From Rhododendron vialii (lineage: Eukaryota > Streptophyta > Magnoliopsida > Ericales > Ericaceae): 64,000 nt of DNA. Both the position numbers and the translations under genes were made by a program. Below the pieces are notes generated by a model. That model saw nothing but the letters and a program-made list of their open reading frames with translations, was not told the origin of the DNA and ran no database searches. Location: NCBI RefSeq assembly GCF_030253575.1, contig NC_080561.1, positions 10,016,501-10,080,500 of the forward strand, read 5' to 3'. Below, in pieces: positions 24,990-36,103 of the stretch (positions are counted from its first letter, which is position 1; every line of letters starts with the position of its first letter).

Positions 24990-25428
24990 TCCCTGCAAAA
25001 TTTCCTGTTCCCCGATAACCTTCCCCCCACCTTGCCCTCTCCTCTTTCCCTCCACTTTTTTCCCCATTTTCATCTCCACCTTTCCCTCTTTTCCTTTCCA
25101 CCACCTCTAATGGAGTATAAATAAACCTCAATGAATTGTTTGAGTTCTTTCTCCTTTTCCCCCATTTTCCCTCTAGCACTATGAATCCCAAATACAAACA
25201 AAATCTTTCCACATTTTCTCTCTCTATGAACTCCTATCCCTCCCTCCCTCCCTCAATCTCTATAAAACACCAAAGCCTGATTCGATTTTAATTTTTTTGC
25301 ATTTTCAGGATCTTAAGTCTTAACTTCATTAAAATCTCAACTTTAGACCAAACCCGGTCTCCTTTTTTTCGTTTCCACCTTGTCTCTTATCAAAAGATTC
25401 AAGCATTAATAAGATCCAATCTTCCTAC

Positions 25429-25459
<31 letters not shown>

Positions 25460-25765
25460 AAAACCACAAAAAGCCTGAGTTTTTGTGCATTTCAGGACAA
25501 AAATCAGAGCTTTAGACCAAACCCAGTCTTTGTTCTTCATTTCCATCTAGTCTCTAATCAAAAAATTCAAGAACAAGTAAGATCCAGTCCTTCTGCATTT
25601 CCTCTTTCTCTCTCTAAAGCGCAAAGCCCGAATCTTTATCCATTTTGAGGACCTTTTAACTTCATCAAAATCACAACTTTAGACCAAACCCAGTCAAGAG
25701 GTTCAAGAACCACCAAAGACCCTTGAAAATAGATACACTTTCTGCATCTACACACACCTACACAG
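24990..25765 (+). promoter_or_regulatory. Promoter and repeated leader of the membrane-protein gene
   Basis: Two TATA candidates are visible: TATAAATAAA (25116-25125) and CTATAAAACACC (near 25259). The 25250-25700 segment is built from two fuller copies and one partial copy of a unit of about 160-190 bp. Each has a CT-rich tract, a variant of CAAAGCCTGA, a CATTTTCAGGA-like phrase, and then CTTTAGACCAAACCCAGTC. A (CT)n tract lies at 25435-25460. Polypyrimidine-rich leaders are common in plants. Confidence 0.6.
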
Positions 25766-26212
25766 ATGTCAACGCCACTAGAGCCACAGCAGCAACCACC
25801 GCCGCCGCCGCCACTAGAAGTGACCCAACAAGCTTACACATCCCAATCTGGTCACGGGTCAATCGGACCCGTAATCGGGGTCCTGGCAGTGATAACAATA
25901 CTGGGCGCCATTGCTGTCATGATCGGGCGCCTCTGTTCGGGTCGGCGGATCATGGGTCACGGGCAGTACGACTTCGAAGGATGGGTCGAGGCCAAATGCG
26001 GGTCCTGTATCGACGGCCGGGTCGACCCGCCTACTCCTCCTCATCGTCCTCCGCCGCGGCAGCCTCCTTCGGGTCGGGTCGAAAGTGGGAGCAGCAGTGC
26101 GAGAGTTAGCAGCGGCGTGCCAGAGGCGGGTCCGACGCAATCGGGTCAGGAAGCGAGAGATGAAGGAGTGACCCGACCCGACTCGGGTGGGAGTGCTAGC
26201 GCTGGTTCTTGA
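25766..26212 (+). CDS. Small single-pass membrane protein of unknown function
   Basis: An intronless ORF of 148 codons starts at an ATG in good context (CAGATGTC). Residues 1-33 are polar with a Gln/Pro run (QQQPPPPPP). About 34-56 form one hydrophobic membrane segment (IGPVIGVLAVITILGAIAVM). Next comes a charged, Cys-containing block (GRRIMGHGQYDFEGWVEAKC, then GSCIDG; about 59-84), and then a Pro/Ser/Gly-rich tail with low complexity. I recall similar short plant proteins with the same membrane segment and HGQYDFE-type block, with no assigned function. There is no signal-peptide-like start before the membrane segment, so topology is uncertain. The GC-rich coding sequence contrasts with its AT-rich flanks and supports real coding. 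Confidence 0.85.
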   Translation: MSTPLEPQQQPPPPPPLEVTQQAYTSQSGHGSIGPVIGVLAVITILGAIAVMIGRLCSGRRIMGHGQYDFEGWVEAKCGSCIDGRVDPPTPPHRPPPRQPPSGRVESGSSSARVSSGVPEAGPTQSGQEARDEGVTRPDSGGSASAGS

Positions 26213-26476
26213 AATTGGGTGGGTTATGCTTTTCTTTTTAGATCCGATTTTCAGGAAAAATTATTCAGTGCTTCCGACTACCACCATTTGGCAGTGGCAG
26301 GGTGCTGAATAATCTCTCTATTTTTTCAGGTGTGTGGGGAGATTGGTTTCTTGGTAAGTTTACTTGATATCAAGCCTATGTTGAATTTTTGGGGGTAATT
26401 TTAGCTTTTATTTATTGGGATTTTCAGAAATCAGATTATAGCATGTGTATCTTGATCTTATCATGAGATTACTGAT
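26213..26476 (+). other. 3' UTR region of the membrane-protein gene
   Basis: Likely 3' UTR. It contains a hairpin-like pair (AATTATTCAGTGCTTCCGAC and GCTGAATAATC near 26259-26312). No clear AATAAA was seen before the hAT element at 26477. Confidence 0.4.
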
Positions 26477-26959
26477 CAGAGGCGAATCCAAAATTTTAAT
26501 TCAGCGGTGACAAAAACAAAAGAAATTTTTTTTTGTATCCAAAGCTCTATAGGTAAAAAAAAGGGAAAATGACGGCCCAGGACGTGTTTTAATAATTAAT
26601 ACCCGCCAAGGACATGCTGAGAACATTTGAGTACATTTGTTAATGCTGAAAATATCCTTGGAGGGTATTAATTATCAAACACGTCCTTGGCCGTCATTTT
26701 CCCTAAAAAAAAACACATCTATTTTTGCTGAAAATTTATTGGGCTTGATTTATTTTACTTTGTTGAGCTATGTTGTCTACTTACTTCCAAATTTACGTCT
26801 CTTTTCATTTACTTTGGATACATATGAATAATTCAGTTCAGACAATATTTAAAAATAATAATTATATTATGCAAAAAAAAAAACTAAAAAATTTTGCTCC
26901 ATTTTTTGAACTCATGGGTTTCGCTTGAACCCCCACAGAACACAATGGAGCCAACCCTG
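26477..26959. mobile_element. Non-autonomous hAT element carrying a nested MITE
   Basis: The ends are CAGAGGCGAATCCA and, in reverse complement, CAGGGTTGGCTCCA. The flanks TTACTGAT (26469-26476) and TAACTGAT (26960-26967) are an 8-bp duplication with one difference. The 483 bp include a younger MITE at 26563-26703. Confidence 0.8.
26563..26703. mobile_element. Mutator-type MITE nested in the hAT element
   Basis: The 141-bp inverted repeat begins GGGAAAATGACGGCCCAGG and ends CCTTGGCCGTCATTTTCCC. It is flanked by TAAAAAAAA on both sides (26554-26562 and 26704-26712), consistent with a 9-bp duplication, though the A run weakens the test. Confidence 0.75.
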
Positions 26960-27300
26960 TAACTGATTGGGTTTTTTTCAGGACTATATAGAGTCTCAAA
27001 AAATGGGGTTACACTAGTATTGCTCTAGAAATAAACAATTTTTTTGATAACTCTTAGGTGTTTGGGCAAATTAATACGCACATTAACTAATTTTATAGGC
27101 CCAATTAGAGTCGGAGCAAGCCAGAGATATATACATTACTCATATAGAGTTATTTTCTTCGCGTTGGTTTTTATTTGTTTATTTTGAAACTATTTTTGAT
27201 ACTCTCGTCGTGTAGATGCAATTTTTTATTTATAGTTATGTGGAATTACTATAAGATTATAATTTGTGCGTGTAAAAAAAAAAAAAGAATGTACGAAATA

Positions 27301-27533
27301 TTCCCTCCGTTCCAATTTAAATGTCCTTACAGGAGACCGTATAATTTTGACCTCAAAAATAAAGTACATTCAAAATTAATTTTTAACTTTGTTTTACATC
27401 GTTCAAAAGATATCAATGAGTATTTTAAAACAGTGCAAAAAAGTTCTAAAAAAGATTATGAAAAATACGATTTTTTTGAAAGTCAAAATGACACGATTTT
27501 ACATAGGGAGCATTTAAAATGGGACGGAGGAAG
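27301..27533. mobile_element. Stowaway MITE
   Basis: The ends TTCCCTCCGTTCCAATTTAA and ATTTAAAATGGGACGGAGGA are inverted repeats with TA on both sides (27299-27300 and 27534-27535). At 233 bp it is a typical Stowaway. The 124-codon open frame running across it is incidental. Confidence 0.9.
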
Positions 27534-27927
27534 TACTATAAAATTTTAATTCCACATCAATAAAGACAAATAAATAAAGAATGCATTTGGATAAAAATGT
27601 GGTGAGTGTTGGGGAGGTGGTGGTTGTTTTTTGGAAGCCAATTTGGAGAGATTATTCGATGCCATTGGGGGATTTTGTGGTGGTGCCCTAAGCCTCTTTC
27701 CACCACACATTGTTAGATTCATACACTTAATTTTGAATCTTACAAAAATGTACGATTGAGAAGAGAGCTCGGGTATCACGTGACAGCGCACAAGGTACAT
27801 TGAATAATTTTCCTCTAAATGGTACGATTTTATTGAAATGGCTTCTGACGGCAAAGTTTAGTTTCTTCTCTAGACAAAAATACCTTGACAAGACTTGCTT
27901 GTCTGAGAATACCAATGTCAGGTTCTG

Positions 27928-28327
27928 ACTACTGTACCGGCTAGAATATCGATTTTCTTATTAGTACGGTACGTACCGATATCGGTGAGATATGGGATAC
28001 CGTTTCGGATTAATTGCTATTAGTGTTATTTTCTTATCTAAAAGAATTTATAGTATAATATACATTTTTTAAAACAAAAAAAATAAAAAATATTCCGGTA
28101 TTTGTCCGGTACCGTCTGGTATTGACCGGTACTTGAAGAAAATAAATAAATTTAAAAGTAGTCCGATACTATCCGGTATTGGCCGGTACTGACAGGTATC
28201 TCCGGTATTGGTCGGTACCGATCGGTATTTAACCTGGAACAGAATTAGAGGTATAGAATACCGGATATAGACAATATCGGTACATACCAGTCCGTACTAG
28301 CCGATACGGTACGGATTCATAACCTTG
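27928..28327. repeat. CCGGTA-rich mirrored repeat (decayed DNA transposon)
   Basis: Degenerate motifs such as GGTACCG, CCGGTATT and CGATATCGG recur many times in both orientations. The right end reads in reverse complement CAAGGTTATGAATCCGTACC, a terminus style seen in such plant repeats. The left end is unclear and no duplication was found. Confidence 0.5.
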
Positions 28328-29333
28328 TACCAATGTGCAAACGTAAGTCTAGAAAATAGAGAGAATGTTGCTCATAAAGTTGTTTATACCATAGCAAAGA
28401 ATCTATAGTTGTTTTCCGAAAATTCCCGTGTCTATGTATCGAAGAGTTTTCTGATTGTTGGGTTGTGTGATTTGTTTTTCATATTTTAAATTTAACGGCC
28501 GAAAAATTTCCTAGCACAAAAGATTCTGCCTCGGCTTGGAATATGCCCCTGCGGATACATTTCATTTCAGTCTCCTTTTTGATTGATTGATCAATGTAAG
28601 GATTAATTTCAGAGGCGCACGTTCCACCGGTTGATAACTGTCAGCGTGTTTCCTTTGCGCTCTGTTTTTTGTTTGTGAAATGAGATTGACTTATTCACGG
28701 ATGCGCGCAATCACACCCGTCCGTTTCGACAATCGATGGTTTGAGATATATTTTTAAACTATTACCGATAATAAATACAGTATCTTTTAACGGTAATAAT
28801 TTATTTTTAATCCGAACCGTCCAAAATACTTTTGGATGCACGAGATTAAGCTATGTAAACAAGATATTCTCTTGCAAAATACTCTATCGTTTGAGTAGGT
28901 AAGATCTTTCAATTTGTCTCTTTACTACTGCATTATGCTTCACATAGTTCTATTCGGTCCCCACCCACCACCCCCACCCCCCTTGAAATTTACTGTATAA
29001 CATATGTGACAACAGAAAAAATTGCTATGTTGATTTTGGAATAAATTTAATTGAGCATTTTGAGTAGGTAGGATCTTTCAGTTTTGTCTCTTTACTAGTG
29101 TATATTATGCTTCGCGTAATTCTATTTGGTCCCCTCCTTGTGAACTACACTACTACTCTACTCTACTCTATTTTTTAGAACTAGCATTCCTGTCTCAAGT
29201 TTAGAAATACAATACATGATTTTAACCAAGTAGAATCCAAAAAGACTACCCTTTTGGGCACAGAAACCTACTACTACATGCCTCTCATTTTTTATGCAAA
29301 TCCAGGTAATAAAATAAAAAGCCCAGGCAATTA
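28328..29333. other. Intergenic DNA with a duplicated segment
   Basis: About 60-70 bp around 28893-28960 (GAGTAGGTAAGATCTTTCA, then TCTCTTTACTACTG and CACATAGTTCTATTCGGTCC) recur in diverged form at 29060-29133. No gene was recognised. Confidence 0.45.
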
Positions 29334-29471
29334 GGCCCCGTTCTGCTAAGGAAAATATGTAATAAGTAATAATTTTTTGAATTAAATGTAATGTATTGTG
29401 AGTGAATGATCGACTTGTCTCGTGAAATGAAAAATAAGTACTTAAAAAATAAAAATATTAGCAAAACGGGA
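29334..29471. mobile_element. MITE of the GGCCCCGTTC family
   Basis: It begins GGCCCCGTTCTGCTAAG after TTA and ends near TTAGCAAAACGGGAATA. It shares the interior phrase TAATGTATTGTGAGTGAATGA with the copy at about 1290-1753. Confidence 0.65.
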
Positions 29472-30215
29472 ATACTTTGTAAAGTGATAGGAAGCGACTC
29501 CATTTATAAGACATCCAATGTTGACGATATGAAACTCCAAAGGAATTTTTTGAAACTTCAATCAAGTTGTTAATGTGAATTTTTTTTTTTTTTTAATGGC
29601 ATTCACGATTCCTCCTATTGTTGATTGCGTTAATCTAGCATTATTGATTGAATGCAATCTATCAAGTTTATTGCGAACATTCTTACTCCTAAAAATAAGG
29701 AAGAAGGCGAGCTTCTGAGAAGCCTAGGCAGGCAAACCCGCAAAAGGATGATTCAAATCGCATCGGTTATTAAGGCCCTACATCCTTTTCGCTTTTAGCT
29801 AGCGACGGTTGTAAGAACTCATTTTGCGAAAATGAGTTCACCGTTTCTGCTATTCCAAGCGAGAAGTAAGAAAGAGGCTTGGAGGTACTTTTCGGACTAT
29901 TGGATTTTTGCGTTTTCAGATCAATTACTAGCATACCCTCTCCATTTTTTGCTGGTCTTTCGTCTCTCTCTCTCTCTCATCACCCCCTACGTTGCAACTA
30001 CAGCTCACAAACACTACTACTGTTTCAAAATACATTATATACGTATCTCCCAAACACTTTTACCATACTCAAAACACATTTTGGCCATAATTCAAAAAGT
30101 TAAAAAGGCAAAAATCTAAAAATGAAAAGTCAAAAAGTAGACTTTCAAACATCATCATAGTTAGATACAAGATTATGGCATTTCAAAGGGAAGGAATTCA
30201 CAAACACTTAAATAA
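29472..30215. other. Intergenic DNA, nothing firmly recognised
   Basis: Low-complexity T tracts and a CT-rich stretch near 29966. No gene was recognised. Confidence 0.35.
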
Positions 30216-30217
30216 AT

Positions 30218-30445
30218 GTGTAAGACTCACATCCTTGTGAGTATTTGTGCAGCTGGGAGTGTGTGTTTTTTGGAGTCGGCTCTACACTTTATGTGCGCGA
30301 GGCTCACGCTGTGAGTATTTTTGCATTCGAGAGTGTGTACCGGGTTGGTTCTATACTTTATGTGAGTGCGTAAATACGGAGCCCACACATTTACGTAAGT
30401 ATTTATGCAGTAGTATTTCAGAGTGTGTTCTGGGTTTGTTGTAAA
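30218..30445. repeat. Three diverged tandem repeats of about 75-85 bp
   Basis: Each unit contains a variant of CTCAC, GTGAGTATTTGTGCA, GAGAGTGTGTACCGGGTTG and TACACTTTATGTG. Three successive units can be followed by eye. Confidence 0.6.
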
Positions 30446-30851
30446 TAATTTGGGAGATGCATAATAGTACACTCCACTAGAATTATTACTAGTAGTACTC
30501 ACTACTCATAAACGGTGTTGTACTCCCTAGGAGTATTATGACAAAAATAGCCTTGGTAGTACGTACGGCGTCCAAGTCACGTGAGTACGGAGGAGGAGGG
30601 AATATGAAATGTAGGAGTCCGAGTAGTACAGTACTCTCTCTAATAGGAGAGGGAGGAGTAGTAGTATTCGATCGGAAGAGATTCGTCTGACTGGATTAGC
30701 AAGGCATGTGATAAAAGCAGCTTTTCTCGGACTACAACAGTTTCACCCTCTCCCTACTCCCTCCCATTCCCATACTCCCATATAGGATAGGGATCTGGAT
30801 CCTCTATGGTTAGGACCCATACCCTTCAATTTTTTCCACTTCAACTCCATT

Positions 30852-30903
<52 letters not shown>

Positions 30904-31005
30904 CACCATGTATGGAGTAATAAAAATGAGTAGTACAGTATGACCCAAATAAATAAATAAATAAAAATAAAAATGAGTAGTACAGTTTATGGTTGCGTTT
31001 TTATC
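30446..31005. other. Intergenic DNA with a long (CT)n tract
   Basis: An uninterrupted (CT) microsatellite of about 25 units lies near 30851-30901. TAGTAGTACAGTA-type phrases are frequent nearby. No gene was recognised. Confidence 0.5.
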
Positions 31006-31368
31006 AACTCAACTTAAACTTAATTTAAATTTGGAAGTTGTTCTTATTTGATTTTTTTTCGCGTTTGTTATTTTTGCACTAAACTTTTGTGAATTGTTAA
31101 TTCGTCTCTACGAGAGGAATTGAAAAAGTATTTTTTTTACTTTTATCCAAATATTTTAAGAAATAAACATTTTTTAGCAAAAAATTTCACTTTTTGGCCT
31201 AAAAAGTGGTTATTTCTCAAAATACTTGGGTAAAAATAAAAAAAATACTTTTTCAGTTCCTCTCGTCAAAATGAATCAATAACCCATAAAAGTTTGATGC
31301 AAAACTAACAAATGCGAAAAAAATTCAAATAAGGACAAATTTCTCAGATTTAAGTTAAGTTTAGTTAG
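31006..31368. mobile_element. AT-rich palindromic MITE, copy 2
   Basis: The left end AACTCAACTTAAACTTAATT is mirrored by AGATTTAAGTTAAGTTTAGT. Inside, TTCGTCTCTACGAGAGGAATT is mirrored by TTCCTCTCGTCAAAATGAA, and a central hairpin (TTTCACTTTTTGGCC and AAAAAGTGG) marks the axis. Confidence 0.8.
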
Positions 31369-32008
31369 CACTGTACTAGATGTATGGAAGCACCGAATAT
31401 TATACAAAAAGAAAGTGATTTTGGTACTCCATATTATTGGCACTCTACTTTTTGTCTTTATTTTATGTGAAATTACCAAATTACTCTTCATTTTGTTAGT
31501 ATTCATCCATTTTAAAGGGTATTGTTGTAAATTCAAATAGGAAAGAGACAAAAGTAGAGTGTGAAATGCCAAAATTAATTTTCTACACAAAAATACTACG
31601 GTTTTCGATGTCTAGGGTACCTATATTGTGTCTAGGGCGGTGTTGGACCCACTTCAAGATTTTACACAAATGATTCAAGTTAATAATCTTTACTCCATAT
31701 ATCACAATCATTATCTATTTTTGGAGTTTTAAAGATCAGGAGATGGGTTGAAGATACTCTCAAACATTGTACCAATTCAAAACGACCTTTTTATTTAGAA
31801 TATATTATTACTGCATCTACAGATCTCAATAGAAATATAAATTCATTTAGCTGACCGTAATTAATGTGAGACTTAAGTACTTGATTTTAAAAACTGTGTA
31901 CTGTTTCTTTGGTAGTACTAATTATCGTGGGTCACCCAATCGGAACGGGATACTCGCGGATACCCTTGTCAGTCAGTCAGAATGTCCATGAAAGTCTACC
32001 CTTACTGA

Positions 32009-32385
32009 CCAAAAATCCCGATCGGAATCTCAACGTTCCGCCGGGCACACTCCGGCCACCGGACCGCTGATCTGAGCCGTCCAAAAATTCTAAAAAAAAA
32101 AACCGATTGGGCTATGAGGGAATAAATGGCATCCAACGGGTGTAGATGGCCGATCCAAACAATCCATTTTTGTGTTTGGATCGGCCAAAAATGAAGTGTT
32201 TGGATTGGCCAAAAATGGAGTGCTTGGATTGGCCACTTACACACGTCGGATGCCGTTTATTCCTGCTAGGGGGCCCGCTCGGTTTTTTTTAAAGAATTTT
32301 TGGACGGCTCGGATCGGCCGTCCAGTGGCCGGAATGTGCCCTGCAGGGCGTCGGGATTCCGATCGGAATTTTGGCCGTCGGGAAG
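32009..32385. mobile_element. GC-richer foldback MITE with central tandem repeats
   Basis: The left arm (GACCAAAAATCCCGATCGG, GGGCACACTCCGGCCACCGG and GAGCCGTCCAAAAATTCT) is mirrored by the right arm (AGAATTTTTGGACGGCTCGG, CCAGTGGCCGGAATGTGCCC and TCCGATCGGAATTTTGGCC). The loop at 32160-32236 has three tandem copies of a 25-27 bp unit (TGTTTGGATCGGCCAAAAAT). No target duplication could be fixed. Confidence 0.75.
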
Positions 32386-32649
32386 TTACTTTGACCTAAA
32401 CACATAGTAGTAAAAAAATGGAAAGATTGGATTTTTTCGATTTTTAAAAAATATTGGATCGAGCATTTATAAATACTAGATTTAGCTGATTTTTTATTGG
32501 CTCATTCGTTTTTTTTTTTTAATTATTGAACATCTCAAATCGTTTGGAATAGGCCCCACACAGCGTACGATAGCCGTGCTGTAGCCTTTGGTGCAGTGAC
32601 TCTAGACTTACCATGACCCAAATGCGCAATAAGAGAAACTAGATTAGTT

Positions 32650-32870
32650 GCCCTAAGGGTTAGTTTAGTTTGTAAGTGGGTTTATTTTCCATACAATTGA
32701 TCAGAGTTCGATTCTTGGGGTCAGACTGTAAGAAGTAATTCCTTGGGAATTCACTATTCTCGGCGTGTATGGTCTGCCTTTAACCGAACCAGAAAGGAGA
32801 TTAATTGAGGTGTGCATAAATTGATCCGGACACACCTAACTGTTGAAAAGAGAGAAAAAAAAATAAAAAA
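32650..32870 (+). mobile_element. tRNA-derived SINE
   Basis: A tRNA-like head with a B box (GAGTTCGATTCTTGG) is followed by a body containing GGTCTGCCTTTAACCGAACC. The 3' end is TGTGCATAAATTGATCCGG, then ACACACC and a poly(A)-rich tail. The general plan of plant SINEs is clear; the family name is not certain. Confidence 0.65.
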
Positions 32871-33639
32871 ACAGATTCTAGCACCTTTTAAACTCCCCAA
32901 GTACAGTGTATCTCAAATGAAAAATATACTGTACGCACTAATTTTTTGGGGTGCATCCTACGCCCTTGTGAATTTTTGTGGCTCGAGATATAAAATTTAT
33001 GATAATTTAATTTTCAAAATTTGGTGACTTTTTTTATAATTGTTCGTGGCTAGCTTGTATAATGTGATTTTGTAGTTCAATATATGAACAATTTAGTATG
33101 ACTTTTGCAGTTCAAAAAGTCAACGAGTTTTAAAAATGACAGCACAAAACTTATAAATTTTTCTTGTGTTGTTTATGAATCTATATGGTGTTATTTTTGA
33201 ATTTTTGTGGTCCGCATATTTTTTTTAGTGTTTAAATACAACATTTTGTGGTGGTTTTGCATAGCTCGAAATACAAAAGTGCACGTGGTACACCGGGTTC
33301 CTAGAATGCAAAACCAACAAATTAATGAAATCGACCGAACCGAACCGTTTCGATCATCACTGAACTGGACGGTTTCTCCATTAAACAGGTCGGTGTCGGT
33401 TTTATATTCTCACAAATCGACTGGTTCAATTTGGTGGTAAAAATGGTGAGAAACCAACCGAAATGAACCAATTTCATCCCTAGTACACCCCATTTTAGGA
33501 GTGTACTATAGCAAGGACCTATCTCAAAATAAATGTTACCAGAATAATCCTTGAGTCCCCCAATTATATTGTTGTCCCCCAATTATATTGTTACGAAAGA
33601 CGTTTTCGCTAACCAAAAAATTATAGATTACAGTACAAC
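32871..33639. other. Intergenic DNA, decayed repeat possible
   Basis: The segment 33300-33490 has alternating AACCGAACCG and CGGTTT motifs like those at 36325-36823 and may be a decayed relative. No gene was recognised. Confidence 0.35.
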
Positions 33640-33919
33640 TTTTTGGTTTTCAATATTCAATTTTTTTTCGTGTTTCTTAGTTTTGGATCAAACTTTTATA
33701 TATTATCAGTTCGTCTCGACGAGAGAAATAAAAAAAAGTAAAAAATTATGATTTTTACACTAGTATTTTGAGAAATATTCAAGAAAAATAAAAAATGCTA
33801 ATACTTTTATAATTCTTTACTTTTTTTTATTCCTCTCGTCGAGACGAACCAATAACACCTAAAAATTTGACGCAAAACTAACATGCGATATTTTCTTAAA
33901 TAAGAACAAAACCAAACAG
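33640..33919. mobile_element. AT-rich palindromic MITE, copy 3
   Basis: CAGTTCGTCTCGACGAGAGAA and TTCCTCTCGTCGAGACGAACC are inverted around an AT-rich loop. The outer parts (CGTGTTTCTTAGTTTTGGATC and GACGCAAAACTAACATGCG) are mirrored as well. Confidence 0.8.
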
Positions 33920-34595
33920 TTATAAACGAACAGCTGGCCCAAATAATTTGGGATGGAGGCGCTCTCTCTCTCTCTAGTCTTATTATTGCAAATTATTCAA
34001 AAGCGCGCTCTCTCTCTCTCTCTCCTTATTATTGCAAATTATTCTTGCCTCTCCTTCCCCGTCTGCAGTTTCGTAATGATTTCTGACGTTTGCAAAAAAT
34101 CTGACCAGCGTCACCAAATAAATGGGCATTTAACGTTCAGAAAGTCTAATGTCTGTACTAATGTGTACAAATCCTTTTTTGGCCCATTTTCAGTCTAAAA
34201 AAAAATGATCGAATTTGTTCATTTTGTTTAAAATATTTTATTTATAGTCCTTGCAAAAAATAAAGTCAATCTGGTATCAGTAAGAGCATTTGCAAAATAT
34301 CCAACTTTGATTTAGAATTTAAGCTTGAATTCTATGACAAAGTTGGATATTTTGTAGACGTCCTAGCCGATACCTGATTGAGCTTATTTTTCATAAGAGT
34401 CACAAATAAAGTATTTTAAACAAAATGAGCGGTTCCGATTATTTTTTTGAGACTCAAGACGGAACCAAAAAGGGGTTTGTACACATTGACAGTAGCACCT
34501 ACGTTCAAGTTTCAAGCATAGTCTAGTGACTCAAGTTGCTGTGTAATTGAGTGCACTCCAGTGCGGGGATTAATGGCAGGAAGAGAGTGCATTCA
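33920..34595. other. Intergenic DNA with paired (CT)n tracts and a decayed hairpin
   Basis: Two (CT)n tracts (about 33962-33977 and 34009-34024) are each followed by TTATTATTGCAAATTATTC, so this is a tandem duplication of about 45 bp. Between 34200 and 34445 an inverted pair (AACAAAATGA-like ends, TAAAATATTTTATTT and AAATAAAGTATTTTA) suggests a decayed MITE. Confidence 0.5.
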
Positions 34596-34706
34596 GGGCC
34601 TGTTTGGACGGGTGCTGTGAAAGGGTGTTGTAATATACCTCTCTTAGTACTTGGGCCCCACCCCAAGACCCCATTTGGCAAGTTAATTTGGAAGGGTATT
34701 CTCTTT

Positions 34707-34952
34707 CGGCCCTCTTCCACTGCACCTCCTAATACCCTTGAGGGGGTGTTAGCCATGAGTAGGGTTTGACCTGTTATTGTGAAATCCCTCCTAAACCCCC
34801 TTCATTTCGGACGATTGTACCCCTCCTATCGGCCCTCTTCCACTGCACCCCCTAATACCCCTGAGGGGGTGTTAGCCATGGGTAGGGTTTGACATGTTAT
34901 TGTGGAATCCTTCCTAAACCCCATTTATTTCGGACGATTGTACCCCTCCTAA
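34707..34952. repeat. 123-bp tandem duplication
   Basis: The unit starting CGGCCCTCTTCCACTGCACC and ending TTGTACCCCTCCTA occurs twice with about ten differences. Confidence 0.9.
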
Positions 34953-34983
34953 TCCCCTCCCCAACCCAAGGTACCCATTTCTT

Positions 34984-35832
34984 GAGCAAAAACAAAAAAA
35001 ATTAAGTGTTTCAAATTTCAATCCGTTTGAATCGATGGAAAGATTTTATTTTTCTGATTATTTAATTCTAAAAGGTCATAATTAAATTTAGACTATAAGG
35101 CTCTTGTTGATTAGCCCTAAGAAAGTTGTAGAATCAAATATCTCTTAGGACTAACCAACGAGAGCACTAGAGTAAAAATTTAATTATGACCATTTATGAT
35201 AAAATGATCAAAAAACTAAAATCTTTCCATCGGTTCAAACGGATTGAAATTTGGAACATTTAATTTTTCAACCTGCCATTTATATATTCAAAAATATGGT
35301 TAAAAAATTAAGTGCTCTAATTTTCAATCCGTTTAAATCGGTATAAAGATCCTATTTCTCTTATAATTTTATTCTAAAAGGTCATAATTAACTTTCTTAT
35401 GGCTAATCAACGAGAGCCCTATAGTCAAAATTTAATTATGACCCTTTAGAATTAAATGATCAGAAAAATAAAATCTTTCCATCGGTTCAAACGGATTGAA
35501 ATTTGGAACACTTAATTTTTCAACATGCAGTTTATATATTCAAAAATATGGTTAAAAAATTAAGTGCTCCAATTTTCAATCCGTTTAAACCGGTACAAAG
35601 ATCCTATTTCTCTTATCATTTTATTCTAAAGGGTCATAATTAATTTTTGATTCCAGGGCTCTCGTTAGTTATCCCTAAAAAATATTTGGTTCTACGACTT
35701 TCTTAGGACTAATCAACAAGAGCCCTATAGTCAAAATTTAATTATGACCCTTTAGAATTAAATGATCAGAAAAATAAAATCTTCTCACCCATTCAAACGG
35801 ATTGAAATTTGGAACACTTAATTTTTTTTTGC
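34984..35832. repeat. Palindromic array B
   Basis: It is an inverted repeat overall: GAGCAAAAACAAAAAAAATT is mirrored by AATTTTTTTTTTGCT. It is made of alternating inverted half-units carrying TTCAAACGGATTGAAATTTG or its complement (six by eye), and shares the phrases TCATAATTAA, TCTTAGGACTAA and AGAGCCCTATAGTC with arrays A and C. There is no coding sequence. Confidence 0.85.
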
Positions 35833-36103
35833 TAACACGTATTTATTCTAATTATAGTGAAACTAACAAATTTTGTAAAAAAACCCTGCATAAGGGCAAA
35901 AAAGTCATTTAACAGCTTTTTACATCAATCCCCATTTTTTATATCCCAAATTAATCCTTCATCCAAACCAAGTACTATTTAATACCCCTTCCATAAACAT
36001 CACATCAACTTGGATCATTCCTTATTAACCAATACCCCATACTATCCAATTCCCCCTTCTTACATAATACCTTCAAACCTAATCTCGCATCCAAAACGGG
36101 CCC

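Larger units (their letters stand above)
34596..36103. mobile_element. MITE ending ATCCAAAACGGGCCC, copy 2, with nested foldback
   Basis: The ends GGGCCTGTTTGGACGGG and CATCCAAAACGGGCCC are inverted repeats. The left part holds a 123-bp tandem duplication (34707-34829 and 34830-34952). A palindromic array (34984-35832) interrupts the element. The right part (35833-36103) matches 8407-8700 and the reverse of 63721-64000. The flanking triplets TCA and TTA are only similar. Confidence 0.65.

Noticed and set aside
27175..27549. 124-codon plus-strand frame
   Set aside because: It mostly crosses a Stowaway MITE with clear inverted ends; no protein features.
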